From: a virus
Virus record (IMG/VR): IMGVR_UViG_3300030333_003379
Location: 30,637 to 94,636 of that record
Strand: one strand, 5' to 3'
Length of the DNA stretch: 64,000 nt
The first letter of the stretch is position 1. Each line of letters starts with the position of its first letter. Made by a program: the position numbers and the translations under genes. The notes under the pieces were generated by a model. It saw only the letters and a list, made by a program, of their open reading frames with translations. It was not told the origin of the DNA and searched no databases. Of the stretch, positions 26,779-35,397 are shown piece after piece.

Positions 26779-28104
26779 TCAGTTGCCCCCAAACAAGGCT
26801 CTTTGGCCTAGTTCTTCCAATGCTCTCCAGCCTTCGATACCATCACCAAGGGCTGCAAACTCTTCGTGTGTTGGAACACGAATGTCGGATGTGGAGGGAA
26901 TAGGTGCTGCTGACTTCTGAATCTCTGCGTTAGTGTTTCGCAGGGATTCAATTTCAGCCTTCAATGCTGCAATTTGAGAACCGTGATCATTCTGCTTCTG
27001 AATCTCCAACGCTCGGTTGGTTTCTGCTTCATAGCGGTCATGCCATTCTTTCTCAACAAGTGCTTTTACTGCTTCTTCATCACGAATTGCAGAGTATGCT
27101 GCATATCCACGCTCAAGGGATTGTGGAGATAGGTCAAGACCTTGCTTGATGACTTGCCTGTTACCCTTAGCCGGGTTCATTGCCATCTGCTTTGGCTGCT
27201 TGATTACATATTTGTTGGACTTAGCGTTTGGAAGGCTAGGTGCAGATGCTAGTGTTGCATCTTCTCCACTACCAATCAAATCACCTTGTCCACGGTGAGT
27301 GTATCCGTGAGAACCATCAACGCCAACCATGTATGCCTTTCCAAGACCAAAGTGGCCTCTTAGTCCATCTAGATCGACACCTTGCTGGTGTGCAAACTTC
27401 TCAAGAGAATCAATGTATGCAATTGCTGCTTGTTCCTCTTGTTTCTGCATCACAGGCGGTGCTGCTGGTGCTTCTGCGTTCTCATTAGCCATGTGCTTGT
27501 TAATTCGGCTCAAGGCATCTCGTATTTCAGTCAATGTTTCAGTTGTTTCTGCGCTCATGTTATCATCATCCATTTTCAATAGGGTGTATGTGCTTTCTGG
27601 GTTAATCCCCTTCTTGCACAAAGTAATTTCATGCAATTCCATATCCGTGATTTCACGGTGAGAGCCATGTTCTTCTGTGGTCTTGGACACACGGAAAAGG
27701 GCTTGGCCCCCTATGGAAAATGCTCGCAATTCGCCAGAGCGAACTTGCTTTTGGACTTCACGAGCCTTCTCAATGTCGTCACGAATACGGCAGACGACAA
27801 ACAGGCCGTGATCATCAACGGTGGATTTCCAAACCCTGCCTTCACTATCTGTATAGGAAGGGAGAACTTCTCCAACCTGAATACCGCTATGTGCTAGTTG
27901 CACATTACGGTAAGATGGGTTCGCCATAAACCCACTAAATGCCTTCTTTAGTGCTGAAACAGGGATTCTGTCGCCCTGTTTGTCCACCATATCAACGGAG
28001 GCATAGCCAGCAATAACTAGGTCGCCATTAACATCGGCTTTCAGAATGAACTCTGAACCCGTTGCTGACCATGTTGCGCTTGCCATTGAATCACTCCAAC
28101 TCAT
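26779..28104 (-). CDS. Prohead protease with C-terminal scaffold-like region
   Basis: The product is 441 residues. Residues about 15-180 match the U35/S78-type prohead protease pattern: GYASVDMVDKQGDRIP, the histidine of QLAHSG (H72) and the serine of RAFSIGG (S130), followed by ITDMELHEITLCKKGINPES, which is typical of this family. The C-terminal 200 residues are helical and charged (EIQKQNDHGSQIAALKAEIE), as in a scaffolding domain. The gene precedes the capsid gene. The enzyme would cut capsid and internal proteins during head maturation. Confidence 0.88.
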   Translation of the reverse strand: MSWSDSMASATWSATGSEFILKADVNGDLVIAGYASVDMVDKQGDRIPVSALKKAFSGFMANPSYRNVQLAHSGIQVGEVLPSYTDSEGRVWKSTVDDHGLFVVCRIRDDIEKAREVQKQVRSGELRAFSIGGQALFRVSKTTEEHGSHREITDMELHEITLCKKGINPESTYTLLKMDDDNMSAETTETLTEIRDALSRINKHMANENAEAPAAPPVMQKQEEQAAIAYIDSLEKFAHQQGVDLDGLRGHFGLGKAYMVGVDGSHGYTHRGQGDLIGSGEDATLASAPSLPNAKSNKYVIKQPKQMAMNPAKGNRQVIKQGLDLSPQSLERGYAAYSAIRDEEAVKALVEKEWHDRYEAETNRALEIQKQNDHGSQIAALKAEIESLRNTNAEIQKSAAPIPSTSDIRVPTHEEFAALGDGIEGWRALEELGQRALFGGN

Positions 28105-28114
28105 GTTATGGTAT

Positions 28115-31100
28115 TTAACCCGTTTGGGCAGGGTCGGGCATAGGTGGTGGTATTTCAGGGGGTTCTTCTTCTTCCATAGGAACGCTAATTTCTGCTTCTT
28201 TTCGCTGTTCCCGCATCGTTTTACGGGGATAACTCAATTTTGCATCACCCTGTTGAACATCTAATTCTCCTTCGACTTCTTCTCCAACCCCATCTGTGGT
28301 TTGCAACGAAATGTGGAGGGGTTGTGGAATCTCTTGTCCATCCTCTTGTTGGAATGGATCAAACATAGGTGTCGCTTCTTCATCAACCAATTCTGTTGGC
28401 CCTCTTGGTGCAGTTAGCATATCCATTTCACCAGACCAACCGCCCCCGGTCATACTACCAGATACACGAGCCATGTTCATTCCTTGTTTTTCCTGTATTT
28501 CGTGGTCAATTGCCTCATTTACAGTCCATTCACCCAAATCTGTGCGCTCAATACCGTATTCTGCACCCCTTTCATTTAGCAAATCTTCGGTTAATCCATT
28601 TACTGCTGCAAGAAGGTCATCCGTAGTGAATGACTTATCACTCTCTTTGATATGTTGTCTTGCATTGACTAGAATTGTATCGTTTGGCTTCAATTCACCC
28701 GTTGGTTCTAGCATAGAACGGGTAAAAATTAGTGAAGATTCACTCTCAATATAGGGTGGATAAGGGGTAATTTCACGGATATCATACTTGTATAGGTGTG
28801 CTGCGACAGGCCCCCACAGGCTTACCTGCCTTTCAGCATGAATCGCCAAAGGACTTTCATCTTCTATGTCTAGATCTAATCCATTACCATCCCATTCTGC
28901 CTTTACAACCAATGGAGGCAATTCTGGATATTCCAATACAATGTTACCATTAACACGAGATACATAGGGTAATGCACTCTTGGTAATATCACCATTTGGT
29001 GCATACAATACCCACTTATGGTGTGATTCTTTACCTTTCATAAATGTTGAAGTGGCATCTCTAAGCCATACTTCGCCACCTATTGCTTCGATATTCTTCA
29101 TCAAACCATCACGGTCTGTGAACTTGCAATCTTTCGGCATTGGGAAAGATATACCTTCATCGGTTTCGTAAAGTGTGCGGAGAATTGCCAATCTATCTTC
29201 TAATGGATCCATATGGATATCTTCACCTTTATGCACCAACAAATCAATTGCTCGATAGTGATTATCTTTCAATACACCATCAAAGGTGCAATCACCAGAT
29301 TGCTTTCGCAATCCTTCTTTGACTTGTTTTGGTAGTGATACATCCTGTCCTTTGCCATTATGCGCTGATATATGGCTACCACTCTTTGCTACGATAACCC
29401 TCTTACCTTCGGGTCGGCTTTGAACTACCCAATTACCTGTAAATCCTTTGAGATCATCAACAGAGCCGATATCATAGATAGTATGTGCTGGATTGATAAC
29501 GGTCTTGAATACCCCTGTTGCCTCATAATCATCATCGGATTTGTGCAAATCACCACTAACGATGGGTGAAAGACCCTGTTCGTTTTGAGTGAATAGTGCT
29601 GGAACATCCTCTTGCTTAGGTTGCATTGGATGGTTTAGAATGGATGGATTGATTAGATTTACATGATCTTCGTGAACTGTGGTCTGTAATGTTTCAAACG
29701 GCTTATCTTTGACTTCAAACTTGATGCTTTTACTCGGTCTATCCCATTTCCAAGCAAGTGTTGCTGGCATTTTATGCCCCCAAGCATCAAGATTGCCCGG
29801 TAAATGAATAGCGGGATGGGTAGCCTGTGATAAGGGATGAACCGCACCTAATTGCACTTCTTGTGGTGCATAACCACCTGCCGTTGGCATTGGTGCTTGT
29901 GTAGTGTAAGGGTTTTCACCCCTCATTAAATGGTAATTTGCTGCCTGTGCTAATTGTTGGATATTACCACGAGCAATCGAAAGTCCACGGATATCTCCGG
30001 GTTTTGTGCTGAATAACTCTGGATGTTGTTCCATTAACTTGAGAGCCATCTCTTGCATCATTCTTCCTTGATTGAGATCTGATGCTTCATAATGTGGATT
30101 GTGATACGCCCAATACTCTTCATCACCGGGATGGCGTTCTTGGAATCTGCCCATTCGTGGCTGACCCATATCAGAGTGCATTTGCACGATGTTGCCGATT
30201 GGCTCTTGACGCAATGCTTCAGATGGAACACTCATACGACCACCTTGACCACCGATTTCAGCAGGGTGAAGATGGTGATGGTTTGCGATTGCGTTCCATG
30301 TTCCTCTGCGAGCATTGATTGTTCTAACTCGTGGATGTTCCGAACCTGCTTCCCACCCTGTTTTCACCGCAAATCTGTGAGGATGCTCTGCCATTGTTTC
30401 ATCGTTTGCTGATACAGGGAAGAATGATGAACCACTACTATGATATCCATCTTCTGGATCATTGATAGGGTGTTCTTCATGTTCTAGCGTTCCAAGTAAT
30501 TTATCTCCCAACCAACCACTAAATGCTTCTGGATAAGAGTCACGCATCAAATGAACAAATGATTTGATATCTCTACCCACACCACCCCAATGTTGGAACG
30601 GTTGCCACCAATGATGTGAAAATGAAGGTAATAGTGTTCCGGGTTCTGCATCTTTCATCCATCCCTTTACCCAAGGTGATTTTAGATGTGCAAGGCTATC
30701 ATCCTCATTAGGACTAGAAACGGGGCCATGCCTATGTTGTGGTCTTGCCCACCATCGAGCCATTGGAATCATACGCTCATACCAATTACGCTTTGCTCTC
30801 TCCCAAGACATTCCTGTTGCTGCCTTGAAATCATTCATAATTTTCTTTGCTTCGGGGCTATCATGCCTTTCTGTTCCGCCTAATTTTCGCAATGCGCCCA
30901 TGAAAGCATCTGTTTGCTCTGGTGTTTGCCATTCTGTTCCGAATAAATATGAAAGCAAACCTAAACGAGAAGTGCGCCCGTTCCATTGCTCACGCTTCAA
31001 ATCTTCATATTCCTCTTGAGAAAGGAACTCATGCCGACTACGATCTGCTACATACAAATCTTTGAGTGTTTCAGCAGGTCGGCCAACAAACTCTTCCATA

Positions 31101-31588
31101 TCTCGTGGAATAAGACCCATTCGCTCATTTTCGTGCATCTGATGAATAATACTCTGTCCATCTTCATCTTCTTCAATTAAGTGCATCAAGTGATCAACAA
31201 AGTGTGGGTCGCCCCATTGCGCCCCATGTAATAATGGGCATGAAGGCAATTCCCATGATAACGGATGCCTATCCCCAAACGGGTTGTCGTCATGTGCTTG
31301 CGGCCAATCTTGTGCATAACTTGTGGTAAATCTCCTATTTGGAATATAGGACATATCATTTGGTAATTTGATATTGGCAAGTGGGTTAGGGCGATTCAAA
31401 TCTCGCATCTTATACTGTTTAGGAGGGGCAACCATCCCCGCCATTAGTGCAGCATCCTCTTTTTCTAATTTGGTATAATCATCGTAGTATAGTGCTACGG
31501 CCTTAACGAAATCATCACGAATCTCTTGGTTTGTGATGAAAGACAGAGCCGTATCGGTTCTTATTCTGATAAACTCTGCTCTGTCCAT
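28115..31588 (-). CDS. 1157-residue protein with degenerate DNA-ligase-like domain
   Basis: GGGGTGA lies four bases before the ATG at 31588. Residues 1-690 are hydrophilic, His/Trp/Pro-rich and unrecognised. Residues about 700-865 follow the motif order of ATP-dependent ligase/nucleotidyltransferase domains: QSRPEGKRV (723-731) at motif I, SAHNGKGQDVS (741-751) at motif Ia, TFDGVL (768-773) with IDLLVHKGED at motif III, and GEVWLRD then KGKESHHKWVLY at motifs IV and V. The motif I lysine appears to be Arg725 and the motif IV lysine Arg843, so catalysis is doubtful. The C-terminus is acidic and Pro-rich. It lies between the portal group and the protease, an odd place for a ligase. Confidence 0.65.
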   Translation of the reverse strand: MDRAEFIRIRTDTALSFITNQEIRDDFVKAVALYYDDYTKLEKEDAALMAGMVAPPKQYKMRDLNRPNPLANIKLPNDMSYIPNRRFTTSYAQDWPQAHDDNPFGDRHPLSWELPSCPLLHGAQWGDPHFVDHLMHLIEEDEDGQSIIHQMHENERMGLIPRDMEEFVGRPAETLKDLYVADRSRHEFLSQEEYEDLKREQWNGRTSRLGLLSYLFGTEWQTPEQTDAFMGALRKLGGTERHDSPEAKKIMNDFKAATGMSWERAKRNWYERMIPMARWWARPQHRHGPVSSPNEDDSLAHLKSPWVKGWMKDAEPGTLLPSFSHHWWQPFQHWGGVGRDIKSFVHLMRDSYPEAFSGWLGDKLLGTLEHEEHPINDPEDGYHSSGSSFFPVSANDETMAEHPHRFAVKTGWEAGSEHPRVRTINARRGTWNAIANHHHLHPAEIGGQGGRMSVPSEALRQEPIGNIVQMHSDMGQPRMGRFQERHPGDEEYWAYHNPHYEASDLNQGRMMQEMALKLMEQHPELFSTKPGDIRGLSIARGNIQQLAQAANYHLMRGENPYTTQAPMPTAGGYAPQEVQLGAVHPLSQATHPAIHLPGNLDAWGHKMPATLAWKWDRPSKSIKFEVKDKPFETLQTTVHEDHVNLINPSILNHPMQPKQEDVPALFTQNEQGLSPIVSGDLHKSDDDYEATGVFKTVINPAHTIYDIGSVDDLKGFTGNWVVQSRPEGKRVIVAKSGSHISAHNGKGQDVSLPKQVKEGLRKQSGDCTFDGVLKDNHYRAIDLLVHKGEDIHMDPLEDRLAILRTLYETDEGISFPMPKDCKFTDRDGLMKNIEAIGGEVWLRDATSTFMKGKESHHKWVLYAPNGDITKSALPYVSRVNGNIVLEYPELPPLVVKAEWDGNGLDLDIEDESPLAIHAERQVSLWGPVAAHLYKYDIREITPYPPYIESESSLIFTRSMLEPTGELKPNDTILVNARQHIKESDKSFTTDDLLAAVNGLTEDLLNERGAEYGIERTDLGEWTVNEAIDHEIQEKQGMNMARVSGSMTGGGWSGEMDMLTAPRGPTELVDEEATPMFDPFQQEDGQEIPQPLHISLQTTDGVGEEVEGELDVQQGDAKLSYPRKTMREQRKEAEISVPMEEEEPPEIPPPMPDPAQTG

Positions 31589-31599
31589 GTGTTCACCCC

Positions 31600-32232
31600 T
31601 TACGAGAGGCGACCCATCAACACTTCTAATTCCGAAGCGATTTCCTCAACCAATCCGGGGTTGCCATATCCACCCGCCTTCTTCAATTGCATCATTGCAT
31701 CTGTAATTGGGGCATTCCATTGATAAGTTCCGCCTTTATCATTCAAGTGCATATGCAAACTACTACCCTTTTCATCATATCCTGTTTGCGATACTGATGG
31801 GATTTTTGCCTTTTCTGTGATGAAGGTCTTTTTGGTATTCACATCATTCCAATCTGGAATTGTTTGATTAGTGTGATAATTGATTGCTTCAACTGCTGTG
31901 CCTCCACTATGATCCATAAATGTTGGAACGGAGTTCTCGACACTTGGCTCTTGCTCGTATTTGACTACAATTCCTTTTTCACGAAGGAACTCTGTGGTTT
32001 TACAAGTAGAACCCATTTTATCATCTTCACCCTTCTTTGGTTTGTTATGCTTCTGCTTTTTGGACTTAGGTAATTCTGGTGGTGCTTTCTGTCCACGGTC
32101 AGATTTGTAATCTGCTGTTTCTGCACCATGGTCAGAATAATCTGAACATCCGATATTCTTCTCAAGTTCTTTGACTATTGCCAATAATTCGCCTTCTGGC
32201 GTATCCATAGGGTCTTTCCATCTTGGTTGCAT
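31600..32232 (-). CDS. Hypothetical head-region protein
   Basis: The product is about 210 residues. The ATG at 32232 (MQPRWKDPMD) is chosen because GGTGAT lies five bases upstream; a longer frame to 32301 has no such site. A basic Lys-rich stretch near residues 52-76 (PKSKKQKHNKPKKGEDDK) follows a helical start, and the C-terminus is helical (LVEEIASELEVLMGRL). No family is recognised. It lies between portal-adjacent helical proteins and the ligase-like protein, so a minor head role is likely. Confidence 0.55.
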   Translation of the reverse strand: MQPRWKDPMDTPEGELLAIVKELEKNIGCSDYSDHGAETADYKSDRGQKAPPELPKSKKQKHNKPKKGEDDKMGSTCKTTEFLREKGIVVKYEQEPSVENSVPTFMDHSGGTAVEAINYHTNQTIPDWNDVNTKKTFITEKAKIPSVSQTGYDEKGSSLHMHLNDKGGTYQWNAPITDAMMQLKKAGGYGNPGLVEEIASELEVLMGRLS

Positions 32233-32237
32233 TGTAA

Positions 32238-32585
32238 TCACCTGTATGTTTTTCCTGATGGTGAAGATGGTGTTGGAATTGCTTCCTCCATCTGTTGCCA
32301 TTCTCTTAATTCCTCATCACGACTTTTACTGATGATATCTTGATTGAATCCGAATAATTGCTCATCGTTACCAGATCTGTTTAGTGGGTCATATGCTTCT
32401 TCTGCTAATGGTGTAATAGCCTTGAGCCACCCTGCCTTCTTCATCATGGTTTCAGGGTCATCAACGGCTTTGATAAGTGAATTGTTGTTTGATTCTAGTT
32501 GCTCGACACGCTTACGCAGAGTGCGAATCTCTTCAACCATCTCTTTTAGCAAATCTGCTGTGGCTTCTCCGATTTCCTCACTCAT
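32238..32585 (-). CDS. Coiled-coil protein, portal-protease interval
   Basis: The product is 115 residues. Residues 1-45 form a strong coiled coil (LLKEMVEEIRTLRKRVEQLE). The rest is charged and less regular, ending Pro/Ser-rich. It belongs to a run of small genes between portal and protease, where tailed viruses often encode scaffold or minor head proteins. A scaffold assistant is plausible but unproven. Confidence 0.55.
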   Translation of the reverse strand: MSEEIGEATADLLKEMVEEIRTLRKRVEQLESNNNSLIKAVDDPETMMKKAGWLKAITPLAEEAYDPLNRSGNDEQLFGFNQDIISKSRDEELREWQQMEEAIPTPSSPSGKTYR

Positions 32586-32586
32586 A

Positions 32587-33174
32587 TCACATACCTCCCA
32601 TCATTGGGCCGGGCATTGGCATTCCGCCCGGTGGCATACCTGCTGGCCCCGGTGCTGGCATATTTTGTGGTGGCATTTCACCTTGTGATGCCATCATGGG
32701 ATCCATACCCATATCTGCACCCGGTGCGCCATGGCCTACCATTTCGGGGTTTTGACTACGAATTACTTTGATAATTTTACAAAGTCCTTCAACACGGTTT
32801 CTCAATTCTGTGATGTGTTCTCCGAATCTATCAGGCAAATCCATTTGCAAATTATCCATAGTGGCTTGCATATCAATTGTGCCAAGATGATTGGTTAAAT
32901 CAACTGCAATGTCTGTAAGCCTTGAGTGTGCGTCTGCTAATGCTTCTTCATTTGAACCATATACTTGGGCATTTTGTGCTGCCATCATATCATCTGGTGA
33001 TGGTTCAGCACCGCCCATTGGTGGTGCAGGTGGTGATTCGATTGGAGGGCTTACACCTGCTGGCATAGCAGCAGTTCCTGTTTGACCTTCTTCACCATCT
33101 TGCTTACGCAATAATGAAGCCTTGAAATCCAAGACCCTCATGCGGTCTGCTATTGATGGGTTTCCTCTATACAT
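32587..33174 (-). CDS. Pro/Met/Gly-rich head-region protein
   Basis: The product is about 195 residues. I choose ATG 33174 (MYRGNPSIAD) because GAGTGATT lies just upstream on the stop of the preceding gene. The middle (about 75-140) is helical (DAHSRLTDIAVDLTNHLG and ITELRNRVEGLCKIIKVI). Both flanks are Pro, Met and Gly-rich; the tail is repeats of P-x-G-M. It is probably a flexible internal head or scaffold-like protein. No family recognised. Confidence 0.5.
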   Translation of the reverse strand: MYRGNPSIADRMRVLDFKASLLRKQDGEEGQTGTAAMPAGVSPPIESPPAPPMGGAEPSPDDMMAAQNAQVYGSNEEALADAHSRLTDIAVDLTNHLGTIDMQATMDNLQMDLPDRFGEHITELRNRVEGLCKIIKVIRSQNPEMVGHGAPGADMGMDPMMASQGEMPPQNMPAPGPAGMPPGGMPMPGPMMGGM

Positions 33175-33179
33175 CTTAA

Positions 33180-33548
33180 TCACTCGGATTGTGGTCGCCA
33201 TACATTTCTGCGACCATACCGAGATACACCGAGAACTACTGCCCCTTCTGTGCCGTCATAATCGCTTGATGTTTGATTGTGTTGTGAAATGTTACCCATT
33301 GGTAATCCTTCACCTTGAATGACTACTTCTTCACTCTTTTTCAATGCAGCATTTTCAAATGACTTTGCTAGATTCATATCTCGTTCAAGCACAGCAAGCG
33401 CATTTTTTGCTTCTTCAATGTGCTTTGCAACATCATCTAAATTATTGTGGGTAATAGCCGAGTGCATTGCTTCAATACTTGCTTGCGCCCTTCTCGCCAT
33501 AGGATCCATTTTTGCTAAGATTCCAAAATCCATGAAACTGTCCGTCAT
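33180..33548 (-). CDS. Small helical protein after portal
   Basis: The product is about 122 residues. ATG 33548 (MTDSFMDFG) has GGTTGATT upstream and is preferred to the TTG at 33557. The protein is mostly helical (AQASIEAMHSAITHNNLDDV, EAKNALAVLERDMNLA) with a basic end. It follows the portal gene closely. Unknown function, perhaps scaffold or head-completion. Confidence 0.5.
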   Translation of the reverse strand: MTDSFMDFGILAKMDPMARRAQASIEAMHSAITHNNLDDVAKHIEEAKNALAVLERDMNLAKSFENAALKKSEEVVIQGEGLPMGNISQHNQTSSDYDGTEGAVVLGVSRYGRRNVWRPQSE

Positions 33549-33594
33549 GCCAATCAACCTATCCGATACATTCCCTCTTATTGAGCATTCCCCT

Positions 33595-35397
33595 TCAATC
33601 TATCCCAAGACGGTCATCTAAGTCCCTAATCTTGCTATCCGCATTTACTTCTTCGGGTGAGCGAAAATCACGGTCATCTCCAAGGCTACCTGCTTGCTTA
33701 GGTGCGCCTGTATGACGCTTCACATGATCTGGTGATTGACCTGCCCCTCTACGATTCAAAGCAAGTTGAGCGTTAAGCCCAAGCCGTCTAAGAGGCGGTA
33801 ACTCTGTTCCCATAGTAGTCCTTACTGATTCAGGCACAGGGCCACTATCGCCACGATTTGAATCCATTACAGTTCTTTTGAGAATATCATCCATGGTCGG
33901 AGGCATATTCCAATCACTTGTTTGGACAGGTGCGCCCCCTGCGCCCCCTGCGGGTGCGGGTGCTGCATTAGGTGGTGGTGCAGGTGGTGCAGGTGGTGCT
34001 TCTTTGTAATCGAATTGGATACCTGCACTTGTATCATCACGCATGGTCGCCTCAAACCCTGCTTGCTTCATCTGCATCATGTTACGAATCATCATCTCAT
34101 CCTTACGCATCATCATAATTTCATCTTCTTCCTCATGTGGTGCTAATTTGATATGCCATTCAGTAATCTGTAATGCTTCCAAAAGAAGTGGGAATAATCT
34201 GCCATTGTATAGGTTCTGACTTGCAGCCAAAGCACGATTGGTAACTACGATCTGCATACCTTCATTATTCAAACCGCCTCCAGATACATCATTCATAAAC
34301 ACATTTGATACACCAAAGAAGGATGAAATACGCTGACGGATATCATCTTTGATAGGGATATACTGCAATTCTTCAAGTGTATCCATCATACGGACATACT
34401 CAAGACCACCACGACCACTCTCTGTTTCAACACCAACTGTGGGAATATATTGAGGGTCACGCTCAAGATGTTCCTGTATATTTCGTGCTGTCCTCTCCAC
34501 AGTTTCAAGGTTGGATGATTTAATGACCATTACACCCCTTGGCATTCTGCGCTTTTGATATGCAGCATACACATAATTGTCCATAGCAATGAGAGTATTG
34601 ACCTGTCGCCATAATGTTGCTACGGGTGAACGGCCATACAATTTAGATGGCGACCATTTGCTGATATGAATTACTTCTCCTTCGGTATAGACCTGTCCAG
34701 ATCCCACACCAGCCAAATTGATGTAATGCACAGGCACAACAGGCAATCCTGTCTTTGGACACTTCTCATCTTTATCTCCTGTTCGGAATGACCTATCCAA
34801 CAGGCTCGTGTATTGCTTGCCACCCTTCATACCACGCTTATCTGCTACGATACGCATGAAGATAGGGTCAGCACGAGTTATCTCCTTGATACGGTAAAAT
34901 TGTGGCTTGCCACTACTTGGATCAACAAAGTATTCCTTAGTGAGAATGATGTAAGCATCATCCACGATATTCAAATCCATTTCCACTTCACGAAGCACTT
35001 CAAGGAATGATTGCCCCATTCTATTTTCATTTTCAAATAACATTTCAGCATACTCAAGTTGCTCTTTATCTGGTGGTCGGACTTCTCCACCACAATCCTT
35101 GCAAACATCCACTTCTTTTTGGTATTCGGTTTCACAATCTCTGCATTTTACCACAAAGTTTGGTTTCCAATCCCAACCCTTACGGAAACATTCAGTAGCA
35201 AGATGATTAAGAATAGAACGCAAAACAAGGCACTCATAGGCTGCTGCATACAATGCGGGGATAGTAATACCCTGCAACAATGGTGGTTCTTGCACACCAG
35301 AAGTGAATAATGGCATCTCTGGAGTCGGTGTGCTATGCCTCTCCATATCCATGCCAAGAGCAGAGAATAATCGCTCAATTCGTTTCTTATCAGCCAT
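33595..35397 (-). CDS. Portal protein with zinc-ribbon insert
   Basis: The 600-residue product lies between the terminase region and the protease, the normal portal position. GGAGGCGAT precedes the ATG. The helical core (ILNHLATECFRKGWDW; EVLREVEMDLNIVDDAYIIL; PVATLWRQVNTLIAMDNYVY) and a later SFFGVSNVFMNDVSGGG segment fit portal proteins. Residues 85-102 carry two CxxC pairs (C85, C88, C99, C102), a zinc ribbon I would not expect in a portal. The C-terminal 150 residues are Pro/Ala-rich and probably disordered. The portal forms the ring through which DNA is packaged. Confidence 0.82.
   Translation of the reverse strand: MADKKRIERLFSALGMDMERHSTPTPEMPLFTSGVQEPPLLQGITIPALYAAAYECLVLRSILNHLATECFRKGWDWKPNFVVKCRDCETEYQKEVDVCKDCGGEVRPPDKEQLEYAEMLFENENRMGQSFLEVLREVEMDLNIVDDAYIILTKEYFVDPSSGKPQFYRIKEITRADPIFMRIVADKRGMKGGKQYTSLLDRSFRTGDKDEKCPKTGLPVVPVHYINLAGVGSGQVYTEGEVIHISKWSPSKLYGRSPVATLWRQVNTLIAMDNYVYAAYQKRRMPRGVMVIKSSNLETVERTARNIQEHLERDPQYIPTVGVETESGRGGLEYVRMMDTLEELQYIPIKDDIRQRISSFFGVSNVFMNDVSGGGLNNEGMQIVVTNRALAASQNLYNGRLFPLLLEALQITEWHIKLAPHEEEDEIMMMRKDEMMIRNMMQMKQAGFEATMRDDTSAGIQFDYKEAPPAPPAPPPNAAPAPAGGAGGAPVQTSDWNMPPTMDDILKRTVMDSNRGDSGPVPESVRTTMGTELPPLRRLGLNAQLALNRRGAGQSPDHVKRHTGAPKQAGSLGDDRDFRSPEEVNADSKIRDLDDRLGID

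Noticed and set aside
25590-28115. TTAAATA-like boxes near the ends of the capsid gene and the ligase-like gene
   Set aside because: They coincide with or follow stop codons, and the capsid-side gene has a clear Shine-Dalgarno; a promoter there is possible but weak.
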